A DNA stretch of 64,000 nt from Paenibacillus zeisoli (GCF_003994465.1 NZ_RZNX01000003.1:463283-527282), one strand, 5' to 3'. Counted from the stretch's first letter, positions 22,396-31,840 are shown. Notes: generated by a model from the sequence alone, not told the origin. Made by a program: numbers and translations.

Positions 22396-23360
22396 GCGCC
22401 GATGTTCACCTCGTCCTGAGAACCCCAGTTCACCCCAAGCTTCTCACCGATCTCCCATGGCCGCTCGTCCGTAAAGTCCAGTGCGATCGTCACGGTCATC
22501 GGTTCGCCATCCAGCTGGACCACAAGCTTATGAATGCTGCCCAGATACAGCACATCCTGAACAACCCCAGTCCGCTTCGCTGCATCGGTATCCCGGGTTG
22601 CCTTTAATTTCTCAGGGCGAACGGCGAACAGCCGCCCATCTTGAGAGAAGATGTTGTTCTCTCCCACGAAGGTTGCGGCAAACAAGGTAGCAGGCGTGGC
22701 ATAAATTTCCCTTGGAGTTCCAATCTGTTCTACTTGCCCATTATTCATAATAACGATCCGGTCAGAGAGCATCATCGCCTCTTCCTGATCGTGTGTGACG
22801 TATACGAAGGTAATGCCCAGGCTCCGCTGAAGCTGCTTCAGCTCAGATTGGAGATTCTTGCGCAGCTGAAGATCAAGCGCTCCCAGCGGCTCATCCAGCA
22901 GCAGCACCTTGGGCTTGTTCGCAATCGCCCGCGCGATGGCAACCCGCTGCTGCTGGCCTCCGGACAGCTGGTGCGGGTAACGCTTAACCAGCGGGGTAAG
23001 CTGGGTCATCGCTACTGCTTCTTCAATCCGCTGCTTGATCTCGGCCTGTGGCAGTTTTTTCATCTTCAGCCCAAAGGCAATGTTATCCTCCACGGTCATA
23101 TGAGGGAACAGCGCATAGTGCTGGAATACGAGATTGAGGTCCCGGCGGTTCGGTGGAAGTGCGGTCAAATCTGCACCATCCAGAACAATCTGCCCCTCCG
23201 TAGGCTGCTCAAAGCCTGCTATCATGCGCAAAATCGTGGTCTTCCCGCAACCGCTAGGCCCAAGTAAAGTCAGGAATTCACCCTCCTTAATCGTCAGGTT
23301 CAGCGGATGCACAACCATCTGTCCTGCGAAGTTCTTCTGGACATCTACAAGCTCAATCAT
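22392..23360 (-). CDS. potA: Spermidine/putrescine ABC transporter ATP-binding protein PotA
   Basis: 322 residues from ATG 23360 (AAGGAG 9 bases upstream; ATG 23366 is the alternative). Nucleotide-binding domain with Walker [11 protein letters not shown]-loop [14 protein letters not shown], signature [14 protein letters not shown], Walker [13 protein letters not shown] and H-loop [10 protein letters not shown], then a C-terminal TOBE domain from about 240 ([10 protein letters not shown]). Powers polyamine uptake with PotBCD. First gene of the operon; no local repressor gene such as a cupin-HTH is seen upstream. Confidence 0.94.
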   Translation of the reverse strand: MIELVDVQKNFAGQMVVHPLNLTIKEGEFLTLLGPSGCGKTTILRMIAGFEQPTEGQIVLDGADLTALPPNRRDLNLVFQHYALFPHMTVEDNIAFGLKMKKLPQAEIKQRIEEAVAMTQLTPLVKRYPHQLSGGQQQRVAIARAIANKPKVLLLDEPLGALDLQLRKNLQSELKQLQRSLGITFVYVTHDQEEAMMLSDRIVIMNNGQVEQIGTPREIYATPATLFAATFVGENNIFSQDGRLFAVRPEKLKATRDTDAAKRTGVVQDVLYLGSIHKLVVQLDGEPMTVTIALDFTDERPWEIGEKLGVNWGSQDEVNIGA

Positions 23361-23555
23361 GTGCATCAACTCCTTCGTCATCAGTATTTATGTATCGGTC
23401 ATCACTTAATAGCTTCTACAATCTGAAAAAAAAGCCATATCCCAAGGGACGGCTCCTATAAATCTATCATTTTTGGCATATTCAATATACCTTGTTTTAC
23501 CACCTAGTACAACAACTTTGTCGGGCTTAAAGCCGGAACTGGCTTGATCTGTGAC

Positions 23556-23591
23556 AAAAAAACGCCTTTCTCCGAGTCAGGAGAAAAGCGT
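23556..23591 (-). terminator. Terminator after SIMPL gene
   Basis: Stem ACGCTTTTCTCC/GGAGAAAGGCGT (one mismatch) followed by seven T on the minus strand. Confidence 0.8.
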
Positions 23592-23609
23592 CCTTTTCAA
23601 CAACAAATC

Positions 23610-24368
23610 CTATTTAAGCTCGTACTGCACACCTAGTGAAGTAGTTACTTTAATCTCTCCAGGTTCTACTGAGCTTCCCGCAGATCCACTAGCTTCCGCC
23701 TTATCCATCGTTACGTAGTTCTGCTCAAATACAGGCGCGTTTACGCCTCCTTGGCTAACACTAAGCACAATACCGAGCTGGCGCTTCACACCTTTGGCAA
23801 TAATTCCAGCCTTCAGCTCTGCGTTCGCAAGCGCTTTGTTAATCACCTGCTCCTGATACTGGTCCGGGTTCTCTACAGTGAACCGCACATTGTCAATGCG
23901 ATTAGCTCCGTTCTTGGAAGCATCATCGAGCAACTGGCCTACTTTATCAAGCTGGCGGTATTTGATCTGCAGAGCGTGGGATGCATTGTAGCTCTTAACC
24001 TTCTGTCCTTCTTTGTCATTGTAAGTATAGTTCGGCTGGACATAGAAGCTGGCCGTCTGGATGTCCGCAGCGTCAATCTTCCAGGTATTCTTCAGCAGGT
24101 TGGTCAACTTGGCAATTTGGGCCGCGGTAGCCTTCTGGGCTGCCTGCGCAGTCGCTGCTTGAGATTCCACACCAATCGTTAAATAGGCAATATCCGGCTT
24201 GATTGAAACTTCTCCATTTCCAACCACATTAATCACATTGCGCTGTGCGGTTGTTTCATCTGCATAAGCGTGAGGAGCTTCGCTTAACAGACTTCCTGCA
24301 GCCGTTCCCCCTGCAAGCAGCGTGCCCGCGATCAGCACGGAACCTAGCGATTTGACCCAAATTTTCAT
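23610..24368 (-). CDS. SIMPL (DUF541) domain secreted protein
   Basis: 252 residues. An N-terminal signal (KIWVKSLGSVLIAGTLLAGG, probable cleavage after HAYA) precedes one SIMPL domain (about 45-250) opening with INVVGNGEVSIKPDIAYLTIGVES and containing ALQIKYRQLDKVGQLLD and ANRIDNVRFTVENPDQYQEQ. SIMPL proteins such as B. subtilis YvpB-neighbour or Brucella BP26 assemble into extracytoplasmic rings; their role is poorly defined. Own terminator, no obvious operon partner. It lies between the pot operon and the HPr/whiA cluster. Confidence 0.85.
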   Translation of the reverse strand: MKIWVKSLGSVLIAGTLLAGGTAAGSLLSEAPHAYADETTAQRNVINVVGNGEVSIKPDIAYLTIGVESQAATAQAAQKATAAQIAKLTNLLKNTWKIDAADIQTASFYVQPNYTYNDKEGQKVKSYNASHALQIKYRQLDKVGQLLDDASKNGANRIDNVRFTVENPDQYQEQVINKALANAELKAGIIAKGVKRQLGIVLSVSQGGVNAPVFEQNYVTMDKAEASGSAGSSVEPGEIKVTTSLGVQYELK

Positions 24369-24508
24369 GTTTAACCCGCCTCCAATAGTTTTTATGCGGA
24401 CATTTCGTCCAGTTCGTATAAATTGGTTAAATTTAACTACTAAACGGAACCAAGGTTCGTAAGGTTGCAGAAGGGTGCGGACAATCTGAAATATATTTTT
24501 ATTTTATA

Positions 24509-24554
24509 CAAAAAAGAGAAGGTGATCCGCCACAACCGGGCGGTTACCCTCTCT
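24509..24554 (-). terminator. Terminator of the rapZ-yvcK-whiA-HPr operon
   Basis: Long stem GAGAGGGTAACCGCCC/GGCGGATCACCTTCTC with a few mismatches, then TTTTTTG on the minus strand, shortly after the HPr-like stop codon. Confidence 0.8.
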
Positions 24555-24577
24555 CCTATGCTTGTCCTTAAGACAAA

Positions 24578-24847
24578 TTATTGGTTCTCAAGCTCTTCCT
24601 TGCTGACCAGACTGACTAAAGCGTTTGCAGCCTGCTCGGCATCCGCACCCTCGGCGCTGATATAAATCTCCGTTCCAGTGCTGATGGCAAGGCTCATGAT
24701 TCCCATGATGCTCTTCGCATTAACCTTCTTGTCATCCTTCTCCACGAACAGTTCAGACGAGTATTTATTCGCTTCTTGTACAAAAAGCGCTGCAGGTCTG
24801 GCGTGAAGACCCGTTTTCAAACGGACGGTTACCGGATGTTTGACCAT
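24578..24847 (-). CDS. HPr-family phosphocarrier, Crh-like but with His15
   Basis: 89 residues. Positions such as VRLKTGL.ARPAALFVQEAN and VNAKSIMG resemble B. subtilis Crh, and the location after whiA is the crh position. Yet residue 15 is His (GLHARPA), the PTS phosphorylation site, whereas B. subtilis Crh has Gln there. Ser46 in the HprK site NAKSIMG is present. The protein could therefore work both in sugar transport and as a CcpA co-regulator. A dedicated ptsH near ptsI is not in this window, so HPr versus Crh remains open. HprK lies at 62068. Confidence 0.9.
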   Translation of the reverse strand: MVKHPVTVRLKTGLHARPAALFVQEANKYSSELFVEKDDKKVNAKSIMGIMSLAISTGTEIYISAEGADAEQAANALVSLVSKEELENQ

Positions 24848-24938
24848 GAATCCTTACCCCCTATATTAATCAACCTGTAAGTTTGACATATTTTAATCAG
24901 TATACCATAGGCGTTAGGTCCACACTAGGTGTACCCGT

Positions 24939-25868
24939 TCAGACTCCCCGAATTTTTTCGGCAAGCTCGTCAATTTTGCGCAGACGGTGGTTCACGCCTG
25001 ACTTGCTGACCGTGCCCTTCAGCATCTCGCCGACTTCCTTGAGGTTCATGTCCGGATGCGCCAGCCGAATCTCGGCCACTTCCCTCAGCTTATCCGGTAA
25101 CGATTCCAGGCCGATTTCCCTCTGGAGCAGCTTGATATTGTCAATCTGCCGAATGGCAGCGCCTATCGTCTTGTTAAGATTCGCCGTTTCGCAATTGACG
25201 ATCCGATTGACGGAATTGCGCATGTCGCGCATAATCCGTACATCTTCGAACTTGAACAAGGCTTGGTGAGCCCCGATGATGCTCAGGAGTTCGATAATCT
25301 TCTCGCCTTCTTTGATGTAGAAAATAAAGCCCTTCTTGCGCTCAATACAGCGTGCATTCAGGTGAAACTCGTTAGCTAGATCCACCAGTGCCTGACAATG
25401 CTCTTCATACATGGAGGCAATCTCTAGATGGTAGGAGGAACCTTCTGGATTGTTCACCGAACCTCCAGCCATAAAGGCTCCTCTCAGGTAAGCCCGCTTA
25501 CAACAGTTTTTCCGGGTCAGCTCCGGATTAATCCCCGGCGTGAATATGAACCCTTCGGATACGATCTTAAGCTTGTTCAGAATCTCCTGCACATGTGTCG
25601 GAATCCGTACAATGTACACATTGTTCTTCTTCAGACGCATTTTCTTACGTACGAGCAGCTCCGTGTGGACGTCGAAATATTTTTTGATCAAAGAATAAAT
25701 CCGTCTTGCTATCGCGGCGTTTTCGGTGGAAATGTCCAAAATAACTTTTTTGTTCGACACCGAGACGGAACCGTTCATCCGGATTAACGCGGATAATTCG
25801 GCCTGTTCGCAGCAAGGCTCGGCTTCGATCATGGTCAGTTCTTTTTTGGTTTGTGCCGCAAAGGACAA
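24939..25868 (-). CDS. whiA: DNA-binding protein WhiA
   Basis: 309 residues. I choose TTG at 25868: it gives [11 protein letters not shown] after the initiator, as in Bacillus WhiA, and AGAGGTGA lies 5 bases before it; GTG 25877 overlaps that site. The N-terminal two-thirds is an LAGLIDADG-homing-endonuclease-like fold without catalytic function ([38 protein letters not shown]), the C-terminus a helix-turn-helix ([24 protein letters not shown]). It affects cell division and chromosome segregation in Firmicutes and sporulation in Streptomyces. Starts 5 bases after yvcK. Confidence 0.95.
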   Translation of the reverse strand: MSFAAQTKKELTMIEAEPCCEQAELSALIRMNGSVSVSNKKVILDISTENAAIARRIYSLIKKYFDVHTELLVRKKMRLKKNNVYIVRIPTHVQEILNKLKIVSEGFIFTPGINPELTRKNCCKRAYLRGAFMAGGSVNNPEGSSYHLEIASMYEEHCQALVDLANEFHLNARCIERKKGFIFYIKEGEKIIELLSIIGAHQALFKFEDVRIMRDMRNSVNRIVNCETANLNKTIGAAIRQIDNIKLLQREIGLESLPDKLREVAEIRLAHPDMNLKEVGEMLKGTVSKSGVNHRLRKIDELAEKIRGV

Positions 25869-25873
25869 GGGAC

Positions 25874-26863
25874 TCACCTCTTTCGTATACTCCAGTTTTG
25901 CACCAGCTGGTAAATATGATGGCTGAGCTTGTCAGCATCATGGCGCAAATATCTGCGGAACAGCACGAGGGTGTCCGCGATCATTTTGTAGCCTCGGCCC
26001 GTTACGACATCCCAGTCGACCTTAACGGGTTTGGCCCCTTTCTCGGCATAGAAATCCTGTACCTGTTCAGGAATCTCGCCATCATTCACAATGACATAAT
26101 CGAATAAATGATGTCCTACATGCTCATATACAGCCTCAAGGTGGTCGCTGACAGCATAACCGTCGGTCTCCCCGGGCTGGGTCATCACGTTGCAGACGAA
26201 GATCTTGATAGCCTCATTATTGGCCAAAATAGCTTCAGCTAGTTTGGGAACAAGCAGGTTTGGAATAATACTTGTATACAGACTGCCGGGACCGATTAGA
26301 ATGGCATCGGCTTCAAGAATGGCTTCCACCGCTTCAGGAAGCGGTTCAACCTCTTCCGGCTCGAGGAAAATTCGCTTGATCTTCCCGCCGGCCTCAGGAA
26401 TCTTCGATTCCCCGGTGATGATGGTGCCATCCTCCATCTCCGCATGCAGAATGACCGCATGCTGTGCGGCGGGAAGCACCCGTCCCCGAACCGCAAATAC
26501 ACGGCTGAGTTCGCGCACGGCCGTTACAAAGTCGCCCGAGATGTCGGTCATTGCCGCAAGAATCAAATTCCCGAGACTGTGTCCGGCTAGTCCCGAGCCT
26601 GTGGTAAAACGATAATTGAGCATATCGTATAACAGCGGCTCTACATCGGCAAGTGCAGTCAGCACGTTCCGGATGTCTCCTGGAGGCGGCATCTGAAGCT
26701 CGCTTCTCAGGATACCTGAGCTGCCTCCGTCATCGGCTACGGTCACAATCGCTGTTATATCTAGAGGCTTCTCTTTCAGGCCGCGAAGCATGACCGACAG
26801 GCCGGTTCCCCCGCCCATCACCACGATTCGCGGCACTCTTTCACTAGTAGACCGATCTTTCAC
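25874..26863 (-). CDS. yvcK: Gluconeogenesis/morphology factor YvcK (CofD-like)
   Basis: 329 residues. Opens with [18 protein letters not shown] and [13 protein letters not shown], the nucleotide-sugar binding blocks of the YvcK/CofD fold; [16 protein letters not shown] and [13 protein letters not shown] are further family motifs. YvcK binds UDP-sugars, is needed for growth on gluconeogenic substrates and influences PBP1 placement in B. subtilis. It sits between rapZ and whiA in the conserved three-gene block, 16 bases after rapZ. Confidence 0.95.
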   Translation of the reverse strand: MKDRSTSERVPRIVVMGGGTGLSVMLRGLKEKPLDITAIVTVADDGGSSGILRSELQMPPPGDIRNVLTALADVEPLLYDMLNYRFTTGSGLAGHSLGNLILAAMTDISGDFVTAVRELSRVFAVRGRVLPAAQHAVILHAEMEDGTIITGESKIPEAGGKIKRIFLEPEEVEPLPEAVEAILEADAILIGPGSLYTSIIPNLLVPKLAEAILANNEAIKIFVCNVMTQPGETDGYAVSDHLEAVYEHVGHHLFDYVIVNDGEIPEQVQDFYAEKGAKPVKVDWDVVTGRGYKMIADTLVLFRRYLRHDADKLSHHIYQLVQNWSIRKR

Positions 26864-26878
26864 TTCTCACTTCACCTC

Positions 26879-27772
26879 TTAATGCCGATCTCGATCGGAA
26901 TCCCGGTGGCTGACGCGGACCGTCTCCGTTTCACTCGTACCGAGCATACGGCCCAAATATTCGGATATCGCCACAGAACGGTGTTTGCCGCCTGTACAGC
27001 CAATGCCGATAATCACCTGGCTTTTCCCTTCCTTATGATACTGCGGCAGCAGGAAATGAAGCATATCCAGCAGCTTGGTCAGAAAGGACTGCGTCTCAGG
27101 CCACTTCATTACATATTCATATACGTCGCTATCCTGCCCGGTGTGTGGGCGAAGCTGCTCAATATAGTGGGGATTTGGAAGAAAACGTACATCGAACACC
27201 AAATCCGCGTCAATCGGAATTCCGTATTTAAAACCAAATGAAGTAATATTCACAGATAAATTGCTGCTCTCCAGATGAGAGAATCCGGCTATAATCTTGT
27301 CCTTCAGTACAGACGGCTTCATATTGCTGGTATCAATCACTTGAGTGGCCGAGGTCTTAAGCTCCTCCAGCATCTTGCGCTCCAGTCTGATGCCATCCAG
27401 CGGCATCCCTTCCGGAGCCAGCGGGTGCCTTCGGCGGCTTTCCTTGTAACGCTGTACCAGTACGGAATCGGTGGCGTCAAGGAACAGGATTTCACACTTA
27501 ATTGTAAAATGATCTTTGATATAATTGAGTGACTCTGATAGTGCCGTGAAGAACTCCCGTCCCCGTAAATCAATGACGAGCGCAACCTTGGCTATTTTCC
27601 CGTTAGACTGTTCAATAAGTTCGGCAAATTTGGGAATAAGCACCGGAGGCAGGTTATCTACACAGAAAAAACCGAGGTCCTCCAAGCTCCGTACAGCGAG
27701 TGACTTCCCCGCACCCGACATGCCTGTAATAATGATCAAATTCGCAACCGAAGTTTGTTCCTTGTCCGTCAT
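26879..27772 (-). CDS. rapZ: RNase adapter/nucleotide-binding protein RapZ
   Basis: 297 residues from ATG 27772, preceded by GAGGGAGG. P-loop [13 protein letters not shown] near the N-terminus, [11 protein letters not shown] and, in the C-terminal domain, [19 protein letters not shown] and [13 protein letters not shown], which contains the GlmS/GlmY-sensing pocket in E. coli RapZ. The Firmicute protein (YvcJ) binds and hydrolyses nucleotides and affects competence; no GlmZ-type RNA is known there. First gene of the rapZ-yvcK-whiA-HPr block. Confidence 0.95.
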   Translation of the reverse strand: MTDKEQTSVANLIIITGMSGAGKSLAVRSLEDLGFFCVDNLPPVLIPKFAELIEQSNGKIAKVALVIDLRGREFFTALSESLNYIKDHFTIKCEILFLDATDSVLVQRYKESRRRHPLAPEGMPLDGIRLERKMLEELKTSATQVIDTSNMKPSVLKDKIIAGFSHLESSNLSVNITSFGFKYGIPIDADLVFDVRFLPNPHYIEQLRPHTGQDSDVYEYVMKWPETQSFLTKLLDMLHFLLPQYHKEGKSQVIIGIGCTGGKHRSVAISEYLGRMLGTSETETVRVSHRDSDRDRH

Positions 27773-27859
27773 CTGATTTCCCTCCCTCACAATCTTCTCT
27801 ATATATAGATTTGAACGAATGAAGTTCAATCCATTATATTAAGTCTTTAACCAACCGAC

Positions 27860-28807
27860 TTAGTGCAAGAACAGACCTGCCGCTCCAATCATGCCCGCAT
27901 CGTTGCCAAGAATGGCCGGTACGATGTCGACACCTTCTTGAAGAGGTTCTGGTGTTAACTTGGCGTATACGCTGCGCACTTCGTTGAACAGAATATCGCC
28001 TGCCTTGGACACGCCTCCGCCAATAATAAAGCGCTGCGGGTTAAGCACGGCGCTTACTTGCGCCAGAGACTTGCCCAGGTAGAAGGCTGCACGGCTTACG
28101 ATGCGAATGGCTGCCTCATCGCCGGCTTTAGCTGCATCAAAGACATCCTTGGCCATAATGTTCTCCACTTGAGCCAGAGATGTGCGATCGCCGCGCTCCA
28201 CGGCGTCCTTCGCCATACGGATGACGCCTGTAGCTGAGGATACAGTCTCCAGGCAGCCGATCTTGCCGCAGCCGCACTGAATCGCTTCCAAATCAGGAAC
28301 CACTGCCATATGGCCGAGTTCACCAGCCATACCTGAGAAGCCTTGATATATCGCTCCATTAATAATAATACCGCCGCCAACGCCTGTACCCAGCGTATAG
28401 CAGACACAGTTCCCTACGCCTTTGCCAGCGCCGGCCCAGGCTTCCCCAAGCGCAGCCACGTTGGCATCGTTATCTATACGGACAGGCTTGCCGAGCCGCT
28501 GCTCCAGAATGCTGCGGATATGAACATCCTTCAAACCTATATTTGGTGCCAGAATAATGATCCCGTCACGGACATTCGTAAAGCCGGCAACCCCTGCGCC
28601 AACACCCGCCAGCTGGTCCCAGTCGTACGGCGACTGTTCGAGAATAAGACGTACATACCGTTCAATATTGTTAACTACGGCGTCCGCACCTTTCTCAACT
28701 TCTGTCGGTCCTTCATACGTATGAAGAAGCTGGCCTTCCTCATTACAGATGCCGACTTTAATTGCTGTTCCGCCCAGATCGACACCAATGTAGATTTGTT
28801 CAGACAT
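27860..28807 (-). CDS. glcK: ROK family glucokinase
   Basis: 315 residues from ATG 28807 (AAAGGTGG upstream). Phosphorylates glucose with ATP. Landmarks: phosphate-binding GVDLGGTAIKVG, RIDNDANVAALGEAW with the catalytic Asp, YTLGTGVGGGIIING, the substrate-binding histidine in GELGHM, and the ROK zinc motif CGCGKIGCLE. It lies just upstream of rapZ. This adds a glucose entry enzyme to the carbon-control genes in the window. Confidence 0.95.
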   Translation of the reverse strand: MSEQIYIGVDLGGTAIKVGICNEEGQLLHTYEGPTEVEKGADAVVNNIERYVRLILEQSPYDWDQLAGVGAGVAGFTNVRDGIIILAPNIGLKDVHIRSILEQRLGKPVRIDNDANVAALGEAWAGAGKGVGNCVCYTLGTGVGGGIIINGAIYQGFSGMAGELGHMAVVPDLEAIQCGCGKIGCLETVSSATGVIRMAKDAVERGDRTSLAQVENIMAKDVFDAAKAGDEAAIRIVSRAAFYLGKSLAQVSAVLNPQRFIIGGGVSKAGDILFNEVRSVYAKLTPEPLQEGVDIVPAILGNDAGMIGAAGLFLH

Positions 28808-29037
28808 TTTACAAGCCACCTTTTTCTCTTTAAAATAGTTTGCTCCTACGTACCCACTATAAGCGAACCCTTCCCATCGGTCAAGAGAAGGGAGAGTTTC
28901 TCAAACCCCTTGTCAGCAAGGCTTTTACGGTAAATGATGCGGTATGCGAAGACCCTATTTTACCTGAAAAAGGATATGCCAAAAACGCTCCTTCTCCCGG
29001 AGGATCTACAGAGCGCTCTTTCGCATTTATGCAAATA

Positions 29038-29066
29038 GATGGAATGAACTAAAGCGTTCATCCCAT
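29038..29066 (-). terminator. Possible terminator after the DUF438 gene
   Basis: A 12-bp stem, GATGGGATGAAC/GTTCATTCCATC, with a GCTTTA loop lies 20 bases after the stop codon. The following T-run is weak (TATTTGC). Confidence 0.55.
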
Positions 29067-29084
29067 CCATGATATCTTACAAGT

Positions 29085-30338
29085 TTATGACAGAATCCGT
29101 TTCTGTCCTTCAAGCGCCCGAATCGGTGCGATGTTCTGTGTGAACTCAAGTGTGCCCAGATACTGCCCGCTCTCACTTCTTACCGCAAAATAGCGGATGT
29201 AGACAAACTTGTCTTTGACCGGAATCCAGAAATCCTCAGCATCTTTGCGCCCGGCCTTGAAATCGGCCAACAATTCGTTAACGACATGTACGCTTTGCGG
29301 CGGATGGCAGTTCTGAACGGTACGGCCGATGACGGCCTTGGTCCGGGCGAAGATCCGCTCCTTGCCATGGGAGAAATAACGAACCACATCGTTCTCATCG
29401 ATAAAGGTAAGATCCACTGGGAGATGGTTCATTACGGCCTCCAGCTGTTCCACAGACAGGATGCCTGTCTCAAAGCGGACGAATCCGTCCCGGGTACCCG
29501 CAGTCTCTCCTTCGGCCTCGCCAGGCTCGGCTGCACGCTCCGGCTTCCACTCCTGATCCGGTGCCGTCAGGCAGAAGCCAATCTGATCGCTTTCGCGGGC
29601 GATCTTCACCCACTCGTCCTCGGTCAGCTTCTCCAGAGCCATCGGCAGCAGGATATTCTCTTCTTTAAAAATCATTTCATTCACTTCCGAAATAATCCGC
29701 TCCAGACTCTCCACAATCTGGACATTTACAGGTTCCTCTCTATTTGCGCTCAGCATCGCCTTTGTCTCTTTGATCATAAGGCGGATACCGTCGTCTACAC
29801 CCCACATCACTTTGGTTGGCCCAAAGATTCCGTACTTCTCAAGGTAAGGGAAGAGCAGATTCTCCTTCCGGCTGTAATGCTTATCGAGGTCCAGCAGCAG
29901 GCTGAGGTCTTCGAGCAGCTTGAGCGTGATTTCAGGGCTTGCCTCTTTGCGGTACCGATCCGTATGCAGCTGAAGCTTGAAATTCACCAGCCGTTCAATC
30001 TCCCGGTTCTCCAATTTGAATGTGTGTACAGGATGTCCCGGCTGTTCCTCCGGCTTCGAGGAGCGGTGGATCTCTTCTATAGAGCCTTTGAAAATAGCGG
30101 TATGCACCGAGCACAGCCGCTGAACCTCGGATACAGGAATGCCCTCCTCTTCCATGAGGGAATGTTCCATCGCGGAAATTTCCTCGACGGTTACGTCCCC
30201 TACAGCCTCAGCGAACCGGGCCTTAACCTCATCTACGCTCTTCCCCTGGTGCAGCTCCTTGATAATCTCCTTGAGCATTTCCTGCCGTTTGGACTGCCCT
30301 GCAATTTGTGTCTCCCGATTGTTAATAAGTTCGCTCAC
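29085..30338 (-). CDS. DUF438 / hemerythrin / PAS protein
   Basis: 417 residues with three parts: a DUF438 helical domain (about 15-85; MLKEIIKELHQGKSVDEVKARF), a hemerythrin-like four-helix bundle (about 95-235) with iron-ligand histidines in HTFKLENREIERL, DKHYSRKENLLFPYLEKYG and IFKEENILLPMALEKL, and a C-terminal PAS domain (about 295-405; LTFIDENDVVRYFSHGKERIFAR, GRTVQNCHPPQS). Such proteins are thought to sense or handle O2 or NO via di-iron. With the DUF1858 gene upstream it forms a pair under a perfect Fnr-type palindrome. No signalling output domain is present. Confidence 0.88.
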   Translation of the reverse strand: MSELINNRETQIAGQSKRQEMLKEIIKELHQGKSVDEVKARFAEAVGDVTVEEISAMEHSLMEEEGIPVSEVQRLCSVHTAIFKGSIEEIHRSSKPEEQPGHPVHTFKLENREIERLVNFKLQLHTDRYRKEASPEITLKLLEDLSLLLDLDKHYSRKENLLFPYLEKYGIFGPTKVMWGVDDGIRLMIKETKAMLSANREEPVNVQIVESLERIISEVNEMIFKEENILLPMALEKLTEDEWVKIARESDQIGFCLTAPDQEWKPERAAEPGEAEGETAGTRDGFVRFETGILSVEQLEAVMNHLPVDLTFIDENDVVRYFSHGKERIFARTKAVIGRTVQNCHPPQSVHVVNELLADFKAGRKDAEDFWIPVKDKFVYIRYFAVRSESGQYLGTLEFTQNIAPIRALEGQKRILS

Positions 30339-30416
30339 GATGATTCTCCTCCTCGTTCTATCTATCTAAGACTCAGTACAATGTTCATATTGGGGGGACG
30401 CCCGTAACTCCAGAGA

Positions 30417-30522
30417 ATGCTTGGACTTTCGGCCGCTGTTGTCTCCAGATTTCCTGATTAATACCGTATTAACGGTTGAAATCTGGAGACAAAGGCGAGC
30501 GCTATCGCTCCTACAGTTCCAA
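30417..30522. repeat. Dispersed structured element, copy B
   Basis: Outer arms GCTTGGA (30417-30423) and TCCAAGC (30516-30522), extended by CT/AG with one bulged T; inner 15-bp perfect stem TTGTCTCCAGATTTC (30437-30451) with GAAATCTGGAGACAA (30476-30490). Right linker AGGCGAGCGCTATCGCTCCT carries a small GAGCG/CGCTC hairpin. It lies between the DUF1858 and DUF438 genes, probably inside their transcript. Confidence 0.85.
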
Positions 30523-30574
30523 GCTTCCCCTCCGTTACTCCTCCCTTACATGCCATCGTTTTAAGTTCATTTAT

Positions 30575-30805
30575 CTAAGCTATAACTTCGTATCCTCTAT
30601 CCTCGAATGCCTTCACGATCTCCTCAAGCGGGATCTTGCGCATCGCTGCCCCTTTGGGGATGGTCATGAATCTTCCTGCACTTTGCAGCATCCCGGGCTT
30701 GGCGATGTGCCCGAAGCCTAAGGCAACCATGATGTCTATAATCTCGGGATCTGCTGTGCACAGATCATATAAAGTCGATTGAAAGTTAACAGATTTGCTG
30801 TTCAT
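30575..30805 (-). CDS. DUF1858 domain protein
   Basis: 76 residues from ATG 30805, which has GGAGGTTATTTCT before it. A single DUF1858 domain: TLYDLCTADPEIIDIMVALGFGHI and GRFMTIPKGAAMRKIPLEEIVKAFEDRGYEV. The family is small, helical and usually encoded beside DUF438 or hybrid-cluster and nitrite-reduction genes; its biochemical role is unknown. It has lost the cysteine often seen near MQCGGC in longer relatives. First gene after the Fnr-type site, followed by copy B of the repeat and the DUF438 gene. Confidence 0.85.
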   Translation of the reverse strand: MNSKSVNFQSTLYDLCTADPEIIDIMVALGFGHIAKPGMLQSAGRFMTIPKGAAMRKIPLEEIVKAFEDRGYEVIA

Positions 30806-30915
30806 AGAAATAACCTCCATGATGGGAAAGGCCGGGGGCGATCGTCACCGCCTTCTGGCGTTCCCTGGGTGAGAACTTTTCTCAAGTTAAAAGTACCATG
30901 CCCTGAAAGAGCCTA

Positions 30916-30933
30916 TTGTGATTAAAATCACAA
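30916..30933 (-). promoter_or_regulatory. Fnr/Crp-type operator upstream of the DUF1858-DUF438 pair
   Basis: The perfect palindrome TTGTGATTAAAATCACAA fits the Bacillus Fnr consensus TGTGA-N6-TCACA. Its centre lies about 119 bases before the DUF1858 start. On the minus strand a weak extended -10 (TGGTACTTT) lies about 30 bases from the centre, the spacing of a class II activated promoter. The remaining 30934-31117 stretch has only a distant pair GGAGGCGG (30981) / CCGCCTCC (31053). Confidence 0.8.
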
Positions 30934-31117
30934 GTGACGAGAAAATTGTTACAATGTGGCCGGAGGTCCACTCGGGGATCTGGAGGCGGGCAGCGACCGA
31001 AGGTCTAAGCACTCCTCGTAGTTACGACCATACCCGGTAAGTGTGTATTTTTACCGCCTCCCTGTTAGGGTGGCTTCACTATCGTGACCGTTCTATTTCT
31101 TGCAATTTGGCAGTTCA

Positions 31118-31126
31118 TGGTATAAT
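31118..31126 (+). promoter_or_regulatory. Extended -10 promoter of the response regulator gene
   Basis: TGG-TATAAT is a perfect extended -10; upstream TTCTTG at 31097-31102 gives a poor -35 at 18-base spacing. It lies 40 bases before the GTG start. Confidence 0.65.
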
Positions 31127-31165
31127 GCACTCAAAATTAGGGCACGGCCGGAAAGGAAACTGAAT

Positions 31166-31840
31166 GTGGCAATTCATATACTTTACATAGAAGATGATAC
31201 GGAGATCGGAAGCTGGGTGAGCAAGGATTTGAAGGACAGGGGGTACGAGGTTCTATGGCTTAAGAGCGGAGAAGGTGCAGTCGAAGCGGCAGCTGACTGC
31301 CATCTGGTCATTCTGGATGTGATGCTGCCCGGTCTTGACGGATTTACCGTTGGACAGCGTGTGAAGAGAAACAGCCCGGAGCTGCCGATCCTTATGCTGT
31401 CGGCACGCTCCTCCATCGATGACAAGCTGCAGGGCCTGCAGTTCGCCGATGACTATCTGACCAAGCCGTTCCACCCGGATGAGCTTGCAGCACGAATTGA
31501 GGTCTTGGTGCGCCGAAGCGGCTCCCTGGGTGGAAAGCCTTTGGAGATTGGGCATTTGCGGGTATTCGAGCGGGAGAACCGGCTGGAGAGCAAGGAGACG
31601 GGCAGCGAGATAATCCTTACCGGCAAGCAGTTCCAGATCTTCATGTACTTGATTCGGCATCTGGGTCAGGTGATGACCAAGGAACAAATCTATGAAGCTG
31701 TATGGGGAGAGCCCTATCTGGATGGGGACAAGACGCTGATGGTACATATCCGTTATCTTAGGGAGAAAATCGAGCTGGACCCAGCGGCTCCGCAGATTAT
31801 CGAGACGATCCGCGGAATCGGATACCGGGTGAAGGCATGA
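31166..31840 (+). CDS. OmpR/PhoB-family response regulator
   Basis: 224 residues from GTG 31166, with AAAGGAAA before it; a longer frame from 31100 would begin upstream of the -10 box and is rejected. Receiver domain with acidic pocket YIEDD, phospho-acceptor Asp in LVILDVMLPGLDG, Ser/Thr in MLSARS and Lys in LTKPFHPDE. C-terminal winged helix ends GIGYRVKA. It overlaps the sensor kinase gene by 4 bases. Probably controls the ABC exporter and esterase genes immediately downstream. Confidence 0.93.
   Translation: MAIHILYIEDDTEIGSWVSKDLKDRGYEVLWLKSGEGAVEAAADCHLVILDVMLPGLDGFTVGQRVKRNSPELPILMLSARSSIDDKLQGLQFADDYLTKPFHPDELAARIEVLVRRSGSLGGKPLEIGHLRVFERENRLESKETGSEIILTGKQFQIFMYLIRHLGQVMTKEQIYEAVWGEPYLDGDKTLMVHIRYLREKIELDPAAPQIIETIRGIGYRVKA

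Noticed and set aside
28840..29052. 70-codon plus-strand frame between glcK and the DUF438 gene
   Set aside because: No ribosome site or domain, and it runs into the terminator hairpin of the opposite strand.
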